Source: Acidovorax sp. FJL06 (GTDB lineage: Bacteria > Pseudomonadota > Gammaproteobacteria > Burkholderiales > Burkholderiaceae_C). From it: a stretch of DNA of 64,000 nt. Shown here piece after piece: positions 23,242-31,128 of the stretch. The notes under the pieces were generated by a model. It was not told the origin of the DNA. It searched no databases and saw nothing but the letters and a program-made list of their open reading frames with translations. The translations under genes and the position numbers were made by a program. The stretch's first letter is position 1, and each line of letters begins with the position of its first letter. The stretch covers positions 1 through 64,000 of the forward strand of contig NZ_QAJR01000018.1 in the NCBI RefSeq assembly GCF_003852545.1. The letters are read 5' to 3'.

Positions 23242-24237
23242 CTATAGACCGAAGAACATCCTACGTTCTTCACTCTTGTGCAGGTCGTGTTTGGCGATGT
23301 GATACAGCTTAGGTCCGACAGCGTTAGACCACAGTCGGAAAGGCAGGCCATCGATGCAAATTTCCGCCATTACAGCGGAGAAGTCTTTCTCGTAACAGTC
23401 CCGTAGGATCTTCAAGTTAGTTGACGGAAAGCTGTCTTTGAACTCTTTGTTGAAGTCGGGGTAGAAGTATCTGATCAGGGCGGCCTCGTAGAGCGAGATA
23501 CGTTCTTCCTCCGTCGTATTAAAGAGTTTGTCCAGCCCTTGTCGAATTCTCGTTCCGCTTTCATCCTTGTTCTTCGCTCGAGGATTGATCACGGTTACTA
23601 GCTGATTGTTTGGTTCAATCGCCAACAGAAGCAAGGTGATTTGATAGCCGTCTGGCGCTGTCTTCAAGGCAATTTTCTGAAGCGTCTCGTGCTTGAGGAG
23701 GCGATCTATGGCATTTCTGGATCCGCCTTGTCCGTAGGCCTGCCCAACATACTTAACCTCGAACTTGACTGCGCCTGTGGCGGCTAGCCTAGTCTGCATG
23801 TCCATTTCGTTTGGCCAGAACCTCTTTCCGGAGCTGTCGCCGACGTAGAAGAGATCGCCTTCAGTCCCGAGCGAGGCGCCTTCGGGCAGTACGTACTCGA
23901 CCACATGATTTTCCGAGAGAACCTTGAACGACAGCAGAAGATTTCGATCCTTCTGTTCGGCCCCGACAAAGTCAATCCTTGGGGTGTAGCCGATCATGTA
24001 TATGTGGCAGGTGTCAAGGACACTCGCATACTGTGCTAGCGCCTCTTTGTCGTAGAGACCCGCAGCGGGGATTGTGCAAAAACTGAGTGCATACATGCTA
24101 AGTGCATGCTCAATGTCAAAGGCGGCGTTCCCAAAAACATCATCTCTCGTCAGTTTTTCAGATTTCTTCACGCTGATTTTCCTTAGATATTTTGGCCACT
24201 GACCTCTTCTGAATTTGCCGAGGGCTACATTACTCAA
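23242..24237 (-). CDS. Hypothetical protein with GIY-YIG-nuclease-like motifs, AT-richer than flanks
   Basis: About 331 aa if TTG 24237 is the start. That codon overlaps the glcD stop (TTTTGA). Codon use and base composition are clearly less GC-rich than neighbours, a sign of transfer. The C-terminal half shows YVGQAYG (163-169), Arg179 and His183 in RLLKHETLQKI, and later YEAALIRYFYPDFN with Glu251, Pro260 and Asn263. This spacing and these residues match the YIG, R..H and E..LI..P..N parts of GIY-YIG nucleases. The first GIY part is not evident. The N-terminal 150 residues form an unrecognised domain. Function unknown. An isolated defence or mobile nuclease is possible. Confidence 0.7.
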   Translation of the reverse strand: MSNVALGKFRRGQWPKYLRKISVKKSEKLTRDDVFGNAAFDIEHALSMYALSFCTIPAAGLYDKEALAQYASVLDTCHIYMIGYTPRIDFVGAEQKDRNLLLSFKVLSENHVVEYVLPEGASLGTEGDLFYVGDSSGKRFWPNEMDMQTRLAATGAVKFEVKYVGQAYGQGGSRNAIDRLLKHETLQKIALKTAPDGYQITLLLLAIEPNNQLVTVINPRAKNKDESGTRIRQGLDKLFNTTEEERISLYEAALIRYFYPDFNKEFKDSFPSTNLKILRDCYEKDFSAVMAEICIDGLPFRLWSNAVGPKLYHIAKHDLHKSEERRMFFGL

Positions 24238-25739
24238 AACCTCGGCAAATCCGGATGCTTGATTTGCCCCCCGCGCACCAGCATCTTTCCGTACTCCGCA
24301 CACCGGTTCAGCGTAGGAATCACCTTACCCGGGTTCAACAGCCCCGCCGGGTCGAACGCATGCTTGAGCCCGAACATCTGCGCGTTTTCCTCGGCCGAGA
24401 ACTGCACGCACATGCTGTTGAGCTTTTCCACGCCCACGCCATGTTCGCCCGTCACCGTGCCGCCCATCGCCACGCTGGTCTCCAGGATGTCTGCACCAAA
24501 CAGCTCGCAGCGGTGCAGCTGGTCGGCATCGTTCGCATCGAACAGGATCAGCGGATGCAGGTTGCCGTCGCCCGCATGGAACACGTTGGCGCAGCGCAGC
24601 TGGTATTTCTTTTCCATCTCCTGGATGGCCAGCAGGATGTCGGCCAGGCGCTTGCGCGGGATGGTCGAGTCCATGCACATGTAGTCGGGGCTGATGCGGC
24701 CGCTGGCGGGGAAGGCGTTCTTGCGGCCGCTCCAGAAGCGCAGGCGTTCGGCCTCGTCCTGGCTGACCGAGATGGCGGTGGCGCCCGCAGCGCGCAGCAC
24801 CTCGCTCATGCGGCCGATTTCTTCTTCCACTTCTTCGGGCGTGCCGTCGCTCTCGCACAGCAGGATGGCTTCGGCGGTGAGGTCGTAGCCCGCGTGCACA
24901 AAATCCTCGACGGCGGCGGTCATGGGCTTGTCCATCATCTCCAGGCCGGCAGGGATGATGCCTGCGGCGATCACGGCGGCCACGGCGTCGCCCGCTTTGC
25001 GCACGTCGTCGAAGCTGGCCATGATGCAGCGCGCGAGCTGGGGCTTGGGGATGAGCTTGACCGTCACTTCGGTGGTCACGGCCAGCATGCCTTCGCTGCC
25101 GATCACGGCGGCCAGCAGGTCGTAGCCAGGGGCGTCGAGTGCCTCGCTGCCGAATTCCACCGGCTCGCCTTCCACCGTGAAGCCCTTCACCTTGAGCACG
25201 TTGTGCACCGTGAGGCCATATTTGAGGCAGTGCACGCCGCCCGAGTTCTCGGCCACGTTGCCGCCGATGGTGCAGGCGATCTGGCTGCTGGGGTCGGGGG
25301 CGTAGTACAGGCCGTAGGGCGCAGCCGCCTCGCTGATGGCCAGGTTGCGCACGCCACACTGCACCACGGCCGTGCGGCTTTCGGGGTTGATGCTCAGGAT
25401 GCGGTTGAACTTGGCCAGCGACATCGTCACGCCCATCGCATGGGGCATGGCGCCGCCCGACAGGCCTGTCCCCGCGCCGCGCGCCACCACGGGCACCTGC
25501 AGCCGGTGGCAGACCTGCAGCACGGCCTGCACCTCGTCATAGGTTTCGGGCAGGCACACCACCAATGGGCGCTGGCGGTAGGCGGTGAGGCCGTCGCATT
25601 CGTAGGGCGTGGTGTCTTCGGTGTGCCAGAGCAGCGCGTGCGCCGGCACGGCCTGGCCCAGGGCCTGGACAACTTCGGCCTGGCGCGCGGCGCGCTCGGC
25701 CGGGGTGGGGGGCGCAATGGGAGAAGAAGCGGTGTTCAT
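24234..25739 (-). CDS. glcD: FAD-linked glycolate oxidase subunit GlcD
   Basis: About 501 aa. VAO/PCMH-fold FAD domain with VVARGAGTGLSGGAMP (FAD pyrophosphate binding), CTIGGNVAENSGGVHCLKYG, and GSEGMLAVTTEVTVKL. The C-terminal FAD-oxidase domain has HAGDGNLHPLILFD and GGTVTGEHGVGVEKL, both typical of GlcD and D-lactate dehydrogenases. Glycolate is oxidised to glyoxylate with electrons to the membrane pool, usually with GlcE and GlcF. Those genes are not next to it here, so it may work alone or with distant partners. D-lactate is an alternative substrate. ATG 25739 preferred to GTG 25748. Confidence 0.88.
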   Translation of the reverse strand: MNTASSPIAPPTPAERAARQAEVVQALGQAVPAHALLWHTEDTTPYECDGLTAYRQRPLVVCLPETYDEVQAVLQVCHRLQVPVVARGAGTGLSGGAMPHAMGVTMSLAKFNRILSINPESRTAVVQCGVRNLAISEAAAPYGLYYAPDPSSQIACTIGGNVAENSGGVHCLKYGLTVHNVLKVKGFTVEGEPVEFGSEALDAPGYDLLAAVIGSEGMLAVTTEVTVKLIPKPQLARCIMASFDDVRKAGDAVAAVIAAGIIPAGLEMMDKPMTAAVEDFVHAGYDLTAEAILLCESDGTPEEVEEEIGRMSEVLRAAGATAISVSQDEAERLRFWSGRKNAFPASGRISPDYMCMDSTIPRKRLADILLAIQEMEKKYQLRCANVFHAGDGNLHPLILFDANDADQLHRCELFGADILETSVAMGGTVTGEHGVGVEKLNSMCVQFSAEENAQMFGLKHAFDPAGLLNPGKVIPTLNRCAEYGKMLVRGGQIKHPDLPRF

Positions 25740-25824
25740 GGCCGCCACTGTAGGGGATGGGTGCGGGCAGGGTGTGAGGTTTTCTGCAGGCGTTTGTGAA
25801 AAACACTTGTTTGCTCACAGGCGG

Positions 25825-25863
25825 GTAGCTGCCGGCGCAAACGGATAGGGCGCCAGAGGCCAA
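25825..25863. repeat. Family A repeat (degenerate) between lysR and glcD
   Basis: GTAGCTGCCGGCGC, spacer, AGGGCGCCAGAGGCCAA matches the outer ends of family A with changed arm bases. It lies in the 236-base gap between the LysR gene end and glcD. Nothing else supported is in the gap. Confidence 0.55.
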
Positions 25864-25975
25864 TTGGGCTTGCCTTGGAGCCCAAGTTGACGCATTTTTT
25901 GTGTGCCGTGGGCCATCAAAAATGACGTGGCCCAGGCCAGCAGACGCCGAAGCGGCTCAGGAGGACGAACCTGAA

Positions 25976-26881
25976 CTACGCCATGGTTTTGCGCAGCCAC
26001 TCGGCAAACGCGGCGCATTCCCACCGGTCCATCGTGCCGGTGCGCCAGCACAGGTAGTGCGCGTGGGGGCTGGCGGTGTCGGTGGCAAACAGGCGCACCA
26101 GGGTGCCGTTTTCCAGCCAGGGCGCGCCGAGCTTGAGCCGCACCAGGGCCACGCCCATGCCGGCAGCGGCGGCATCGCACATCAGGCCGATGTCGTTGAA
26201 CTGCGAGCCCTCGCTGGGTTCGGCCCAGGAAAGGCCCGTGGCGGCGAACCAGGTACGCCAGGGCTCCAGGGGGCTGCGCAGCAGTTGCACGCCCTCCAGG
26301 TCTTCGGGGCGGTCAAACGGGCCGTGCTCGCGCACGAACGCGGGCGAGGCCAGGGGCGTGACCACGTCGCGCGCCAGCTCCACATGCTCCACATCGGCAT
26401 AGTGGCCGGGGCCAAAGCGCACCATCAGGTCGGCGTCTTCGGCCACCACGTCCAGCAGCGGGATGGAGACCTGCAGCGCGAGGTCGATCTCGGGGTAGGC
26501 CTCGGTGAACTGGCGCAGGCGCGGGATGAGGATGGTGCGTGCGAACGTGGGGGTGACGGCCAGCTTGAGTCGCCGGCGACCGGGCGCTGCCGCCTGGCCC
26601 GGAAAGCGCTGCAGCGCGGTGAGCCCCTCGCGCACCTGGGCCAGGTAGGCGCTGCCTTCGGTGGTCAGTGAAAAGTCGGCCCGGCCGAACAGCCGCGCGC
26701 CCAGGATCTGTTCGAGCTGCTTGACGCGGTGGCTCACGGCGCTGGGCGTGACGCACAGTTCGTCGGCCGTCTGCGTCACGCTGCGCAGGCGGGCCAGCGC
26801 CTCGAAGGTCAGCAGGCACTGGATGGGCGGGATGCGCCGCGCCGCGCTGCCGAGGAAGGACGACGGGGCTGCCGTGGCCAT
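25976..26881 (-). CDS. LysR-family transcriptional regulator (GcvA-like)
   Basis: 301 aa. N-terminal winged helix: PPIQCLLTFEALARLRSVTQTADELCVTPSAVSHRVKQLEQIL (about residues 17-60). It is followed by RLFGRADFSLTTEGSAYL and the LysR substrate domain. The arrangement PIQ-LLTFEA and SQF-like C-terminal parts resemble the GcvA/AmpR branch. Target genes are not certain. It is co-directional with purU upstream and glcD downstream. Start at 26881 gives a 17-base gap to the purU stop. Longer frames overlap purU. Confidence 0.85.
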   Translation of the reverse strand: MATAAPSSFLGSAARRIPPIQCLLTFEALARLRSVTQTADELCVTPSAVSHRVKQLEQILGARLFGRADFSLTTEGSAYLAQVREGLTALQRFPGQAAAPGRRRLKLAVTPTFARTILIPRLRQFTEAYPEIDLALQVSIPLLDVVAEDADLMVRFGPGHYADVEHVELARDVVTPLASPAFVREHGPFDRPEDLEGVQLLRSPLEPWRTWFAATGLSWAEPSEGSQFNDIGLMCDAAAAGMGVALVRLKLGAPWLENGTLVRLFATDTASPHAHYLCWRTGTMDRWECAAFAEWLRKTMA

Positions 26882-26898
26882 GGGGCAGGCAGGGCGGG

Positions 26899-27750
26899 CT
26901 AGCGGAAGATCACGGTCTTGTGGCCGTTCAGAATCACGCGGTGCTCGCTGTGCCACTTCACGGCGCGGGCCAGCACTTGGCTTTCGGTGTCGCGGCCCCG
27001 GGCGGTGAGGTCTTCCACGGTGTCGGTGTGGTCGGCGCGGGCCACGTCCTGCTCGATGATGGGGCCTTCGTCCAGGTCGGCCGTCACGTAGTGGGCGGTG
27101 GCGCCGATGAGCTTCACGCCCCGGTCATGCGCCTGGTAATAGGGCTTGGCACCCTTGAAGCTGGGCAGGAAGCTGTGGTGGATGTTGATGGCCCGTCCGG
27201 CCAACTTTTGACATAGATCAAGTGAAAGTATCTGCATGTAACGGGCCAGCACCACCAGTTCGGCCCCTTCGGCCTCGATAATCTCCAACTGTTTTGCCTC
27301 GGCCTGGGCTTTGGTCGTCCCGGTGAGCGGGATGTGGTGGAACGGCACGTTGTAGCTGGCCGCGAGTTGGTAGAAGTCGCGGTGGTTGCTGATGATGGCG
27401 CGGATGTCGATGGGCAGCAGGCCACTTTTCCAGCGGAACAGCAGGTCGTTGAGGCAATGGCCCTCTTTGCTGACCATGAGCACGGTTTTCATGGGCGCGG
27501 CGGTGGCGTGCAGCGTCCAGCGCATCTGGTGGGGCTCGGCAAAGGCGGTCAGGCGGGCCTTGAGGGTGGCGTGGTCGTGCTGGTCGCAGGCAAACTGCAC
27601 CCGCATGAAGAACAGGCCCGTGGCGTGGTCGTTGTACTGCGCGGCTTCTTCGATGTTGCCGCCGTGCTCCAGCAGAAAACCGGAGACAGCGTGCACCAGC
27701 CCCAGGCGGTCGGGGCAGGACAGGGTAAGGATGTAGGCGTTGGTCGTCAT
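26899..27750 (-). CDS. purU: Formyltetrahydrofolate deformylase PurU
   Basis: 283 aa, standard length. N-terminal ACT domain (ILTLSCPDRLGLVHAVSGFLLEHGGNIEEA), then a formyltransferase-fold catalytic domain with VSKEGHCLNDLLFRW, ISNHRDFYQLAASYNVPFHHIP, NIHHSFLPSFKGAKPYYQA (catalytic His) and a late Asp in TADLDEGPIIEQDV. It hydrolyses 10-formyl-THF to formate and THF and balances one-carbon pools with glycine. Start at ATG 27750 is set by the ACT domain. The divergent GGDEF/EAL gene starts 61 bases away. Confidence 0.95.
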   Translation of the reverse strand: MTTNAYILTLSCPDRLGLVHAVSGFLLEHGGNIEEAAQYNDHATGLFFMRVQFACDQHDHATLKARLTAFAEPHQMRWTLHATAAPMKTVLMVSKEGHCLNDLLFRWKSGLLPIDIRAIISNHRDFYQLAASYNVPFHHIPLTGTTKAQAEAKQLEIIEAEGAELVVLARYMQILSLDLCQKLAGRAINIHHSFLPSFKGAKPYYQAHDRGVKLIGATAHYVTADLDEGPIIEQDVARADHTDTVEDLTARGRDTESQVLARAVKWHSEHRVILNGHKTVIFR

Positions 27751-27811
27751 AGCTGCAACATTGTCGCAGCAAGGGCCGCACGCCGTGGAACCGTGTGACA
27801 CGAGGAGTTCA

Positions 27812-30127
27812 ATGGGCGAAGAGGGGCATGCCCCACCACTGGTCCCCTGGCGGGGCATGCTGCTGTACCTGGTGCTGGGTGTGGCCTGGGTGTTCGCGGG
27901 CGACATGTTGCTGGCCCACTGGGTTACCGACCCGGATCTGCTGACCCGCTTTCAGACCTGGAAGGGCTGGGGCTATGTGCTGCTGACCAGCGGCCTGGCC
28001 TGGTGGCTGCTGCGGCGCATGCGCCGTGCCGAGAAGGTGCGCATGGCCATGGCGCACGAGCTGACGCAGATCGTGCGCCATGCCCCCGCTGGCATCGCAC
28101 GCGTGGCGCCGGACGGGCGCTTTCTGTGGGCCAACCACCGCCTGATCAACATGTTGGGGGGCACGCTGGCGCAGGTGCTCACCCTCAACTTCCGCGAAGT
28201 GATGATTGCGCAGGACCGCGACTGGGCCGCGCGCCAGTTCGAGCGCCTGATGGCGGGCGAGATCGACCACTATGTGGGCGAACGCCATTGCCTGCGCCTG
28301 GACGACGGCCGCCAGGTGTCGGTGCTGTGCACCGTGACCCTCGCGCCCGAGGGGAACGATGGGCCGGCGCACCTGGTGTGTGTGGTGCAGGACCTGGACG
28401 AGATCAAGGCTGCACGCGCCGCCCTGCAGCGCAGCGAGGCCCGCCAGCGGCTGGCGGCCACCGTGGTGGACAACACCATGGAGGGCGTGGTGGTGACCGA
28501 TGCCCACAGCCGCATCCTGTCGGTGAACGCGGCGTTCACGCGGCTGCTGGGCTACACCGAGGACGAGCTGCTGGGCAAGACCCCGCGCGTCTTCAAGTCG
28601 GGCCGCCATGACCAGGCGTTCTACGAGGCCATGTGGTCGGCGCTGATCGAAACCGGCCACTGGCAGGGCGAAATCTGGAACCGCCGCAAGAACGGCGAGA
28701 TCTTCCCCGAGCACATGTCGCTGTCGGCCGTGCGCGATCCGGCGGGCGAGATCACGCACTACGTGTGCATGTTCACCGACATCTCCGAAGAAAAGGCCCA
28801 GCAGCGGCGCCTGGAGTTCCTGGCCCACAACGATGCGCTCACGGGCCTGTCCAACCGCACCTGGTTCGGGCACCAGCTGGAGCTGGCCGTGCAGGAGGCG
28901 CGCGCGAGCGGCGAGAACATCGCCGTGCTGCTGCTCAACCTGGACCGCTTCAAGGACGTGAACGACAGCTACGGCCACGCCACAGGCGACGAGGTGCTCA
29001 AGCACATTGCGCGGCAGGTGCAGTCGGCCCTGCGCCCGGGGGATGTGCTGGGGCGCATGGCGGGCGATGAATTGGCCGTGGTGGCGCGCAACCTGCGCCA
29101 TGCCGATGGCGCGGCGGCCATGGCGCGCCACCTGATCCAGGCCGTGGCCGAGCCCTGGCGCTCGCCCGACGGGCTGGAGGTGGTGGCCGGGGTGAGCGTG
29201 GGCATCTGCATGTTCCCCGAGCACGCCAGCACCACCGAGCTGCTGCTGCAGGGCGCCCACGCGGCGGTCTATGGCGCCAAGGCGCGGGGCCGGGGCGCCT
29301 GGTGCTTTTTCAACGAGGCCATGACCCAGGCCGCCCGCGAGCGGCTGGAACTGGAGTCGCGCCTGCGCCTGGCGCTGATGCAGGGCCACCTGCGGATGCA
29401 CTACCAGCCCCAGGTCGAGATTGCCACGGGCCGCATCCTGGGCGCCGAGGCGCTGGTGCGCTGGTACGACCCGCAGGAGGGGCTGATCTCTCCCGCGCGC
29501 TTCATCCCCGTGGCCGAGACCTCTGGCGTGATCGGCCCGCTGGGCGAATGGGTGGTGCGCGAGGTCTGCCGCCAGGGCCAGGCGTGGCGCGATGCCGGCC
29601 TGCCCGAGGTGATGCTGGCGGTGAACGTGTCGCCACGCCAGTTCCACCTCACGGACCTGGCCGGCTGCGCCTCGGCCGCGCTGGCCGAATCGGGCTTCCC
29701 GGCCCGGCTGCTGGAGATGGAGATCACCGAAAGCGCGCTGGCCGAGCGCACCGAAGAGGCCCGCCTGGTGCTGGTGCGCCTGCGCGAGCTGGGGCTGCGC
29801 ATCGCGGTGGACGACTTCGGCACGGGCTATTCGTCGCTGGCGCAGCTCAAGCGCTTTCCCATCGACGTGCTCAAGATCGACCAGGGTTTCATCCGCGACA
29901 TCCCGCAAAGCGAGGACGACATGGCCATCAGTGCCGCCATCATCGCCATGGGGCACAGCATGGGGCTGTCGGTGCTGGCCGAAGGGGTGGAGACCGAGGG
30001 CCAGCTGGCCTTTTTGCGCGGGCGCGGCTGCGACACCTACCAGGGCTACCTGTGCAGCCGGCCGGTGCCGGCCGACGAGTTTGCGGCGCTGTTGCGGGCG
30101 CAGGCCGTGCGCGCAGCAGCGCCATAG
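27812..30127 (+). CDS. Membrane PAS-GGDEF-EAL protein, probable c-di-GMP phosphodiesterase
   Basis: 771 aa. Two N-terminal membrane segments (about residues 14-34, 51-67), two PAS/PAC sensor regions (about 85-200 and 215-335), a GGDEF domain (340-500) and an EAL domain (520-771). The GGDEF signature is changed to AGDEL (about residue 417), so cyclase activity is doubtful. The EAL domain keeps EALVRW, the NVSPRQF Asn, EITES, DDFGTGYSS, LKIDQGFI and AEGVET, the residues needed for c-di-GMP hydrolysis. It is therefore probably a phosphodiesterase whose GGDEF part may bind GTP as a regulator. ATG 27812 has GAGGAG upstream. Confidence 0.92.
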   Translation: MGEEGHAPPLVPWRGMLLYLVLGVAWVFAGDMLLAHWVTDPDLLTRFQTWKGWGYVLLTSGLAWWLLRRMRRAEKVRMAMAHELTQIVRHAPAGIARVAPDGRFLWANHRLINMLGGTLAQVLTLNFREVMIAQDRDWAARQFERLMAGEIDHYVGERHCLRLDDGRQVSVLCTVTLAPEGNDGPAHLVCVVQDLDEIKAARAALQRSEARQRLAATVVDNTMEGVVVTDAHSRILSVNAAFTRLLGYTEDELLGKTPRVFKSGRHDQAFYEAMWSALIETGHWQGEIWNRRKNGEIFPEHMSLSAVRDPAGEITHYVCMFTDISEEKAQQRRLEFLAHNDALTGLSNRTWFGHQLELAVQEARASGENIAVLLLNLDRFKDVNDSYGHATGDEVLKHIARQVQSALRPGDVLGRMAGDELAVVARNLRHADGAAAMARHLIQAVAEPWRSPDGLEVVAGVSVGICMFPEHASTTELLLQGAHAAVYGAKARGRGAWCFFNEAMTQAARERLELESRLRLALMQGHLRMHYQPQVEIATGRILGAEALVRWYDPQEGLISPARFIPVAETSGVIGPLGEWVVREVCRQGQAWRDAGLPEVMLAVNVSPRQFHLTDLAGCASAALAESGFPARLLEMEITESALAERTEEARLVLVRLRELGLRIAVDDFGTGYSSLAQLKRFPIDVLKIDQGFIRDIPQSEDDMAISAAIIAMGHSMGLSVLAEGVETEGQLAFLRGRGCDTYQGYLCSRPVPADEFAALLRAQAVRAAAP

Positions 30128-30131
30128 CGCT

Positions 30132-31055
30132 TCAAGGCGGGGTGGCGGCGGGGCGCCACTGGGTGCGCAGTTCGGCGCAGGCATCGCGGGGTGGCAGGGC
30201 CGGGGTGCCGATCACGGAGTCCGTATCGGCATCCGCAGTCGGCGCCATGTTTGCATCGTTTTTGATAGCTGCTTGCGCTTGTCCTGCTTGCGCCAGAACC
30301 ACTTTGGAAACCAGGCCGTCCGGCCAGTGCGTGGGCACGCCCAGGCTGCGCAGCACATGGCCGCCGCCCGCCACCAGCAACACCGTCCGGCCGGGCTGCA
30401 GGGCCTGCTGTGCGGTCTGGGCCATGCGCGCGTCGCGGGCGATCTGGATGCGCGCCATGGGGGCGATCTGCGTTTCGGGCAGCAGGCCGCAGTGGCCCTG
30501 GCGCAGGGCTTCGTGCTGGCGCTGCAGCGCCGGGGCGGGCAGGTGCCGGTCCCAGGCGGTGTCGGCCATGGCGGCGCGCATCTGGGCGCGCGGCAGGTTG
30601 CCGCCCAGCACGGGCACGCCCGCCGCCACGGCGGTCATGACCACGGGGCCATAGGCCTTCCAGGGCCAGGCGGCATCGTTCCACTGCAGGGCGGCCTGGG
30701 CCTGGGCGTCGCTGGCGCCCTGCGGCAGCGACCGGGTGCTGTGCCCGCTTTCGGCCATCTCCAGAACCACGGCCGCCAGCTGCCCCCGCGCCGCGAGCCA
30801 CTGCACGGCCTCGCGCTGCAGGCGCTGGTGGTCGGCGGCGTCGTGCTGCTCGCCCAGCAGCAGCACATCGGCGGGCAGCAGGGCCTGCAGGTGGCCGGGC
30901 CAGGGGTGGGCCGGCGGCGCGCTGGGGGCGCTGGGGCCCGTGGCGGCGCAGCCCGCCAGCGTTGCCGCCAGGGCGCCGGCCAGCAGCAGGCTCTGGCGCA
31001 GGGACGCTCTGGCGGATCGGGGGGCTGAACTGCGGGTGTCGGGAAATCGTTGCAT
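30132..31055 (-). CDS. chaN: ChaN/DUF399 family haem-binding-type lipoprotein
   Basis: 307 aa. Lipoprotein signal with lipobox LAGC (residues about 33-36). The ChaN-like domain has LLLGEQHDAADHQRLQ, VVLEMAESGH, YGPVVMTAVAAGVPVLGGNLPR, and GGGHVLRSLGVP near the C-terminus. Family members such as Campylobacter ChaN bind haem and are linked to iron uptake. Other DUF399 proteins have no set role. The C-terminal tail, AQAGQAQAAIKNDAN, is coded by a family A repeat (30258-30293). It starts divergently from narX, with an FNR-type dyad in the gap. Convergent with the GGDEF/EAL gene. Confidence 0.8.
   Translation of the reverse strand: MQRFPDTRSSAPRSARASLRQSLLLAGALAATLAGCAATGPSAPSAPPAHPWPGHLQALLPADVLLLGEQHDAADHQRLQREAVQWLAARGQLAAVVLEMAESGHSTRSLPQGASDAQAQAALQWNDAAWPWKAYGPVVMTAVAAGVPVLGGNLPRAQMRAAMADTAWDRHLPAPALQRQHEALRQGHCGLLPETQIAPMARIQIARDARMAQTAQQALQPGRTVLLVAGGGHVLRSLGVPTHWPDGLVSKVVLAQAGQAQAAIKNDANMAPTADADTDSVIGTPALPPRDACAELRTQWRPAATPP
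30258..30293. repeat. Family A repeat inside the chaN-like gene
   Basis: TTTTTGATAGCTGCTTGCGC followed by TTGTCCTGCTTGCGCC. It codes for part of the Ala/Gln-rich tail of the protein without breaking the frame. Confidence 0.65.
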
Positions 31056-31079
31056 GGCGCGATGCTACGCGCGCCCGGC

Positions 31080-31093
31080 TTGACGCAGGTCAA
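31080..31093. promoter_or_regulatory. FNR/ANR-type box upstream of narX
   Basis: TTGACGCAGGTCAA is a perfect dyad of the form TTGAC-N4-GTCAA, one base per arm from the FNR consensus TTGAT-N4-ATCAA. Its centre (31086.5) is 41.5 bases before 31128, and TACACT (31116-31121) fits as -10. This is the class II activator layout for narX. Confidence 0.65.
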
Positions 31094-31128
31094 GGTTGAG
31101 GGCGGGCGTGCTGCCTACACTGCCTGGC

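Noticed and set aside
27809-30184. Long minus-strand frame opposite the GGDEF/EAL gene
   Set aside because: Low-information His/Gln/Ala-rich shadow. The plus strand carries intact PAS, GGDEF and EAL motifs.
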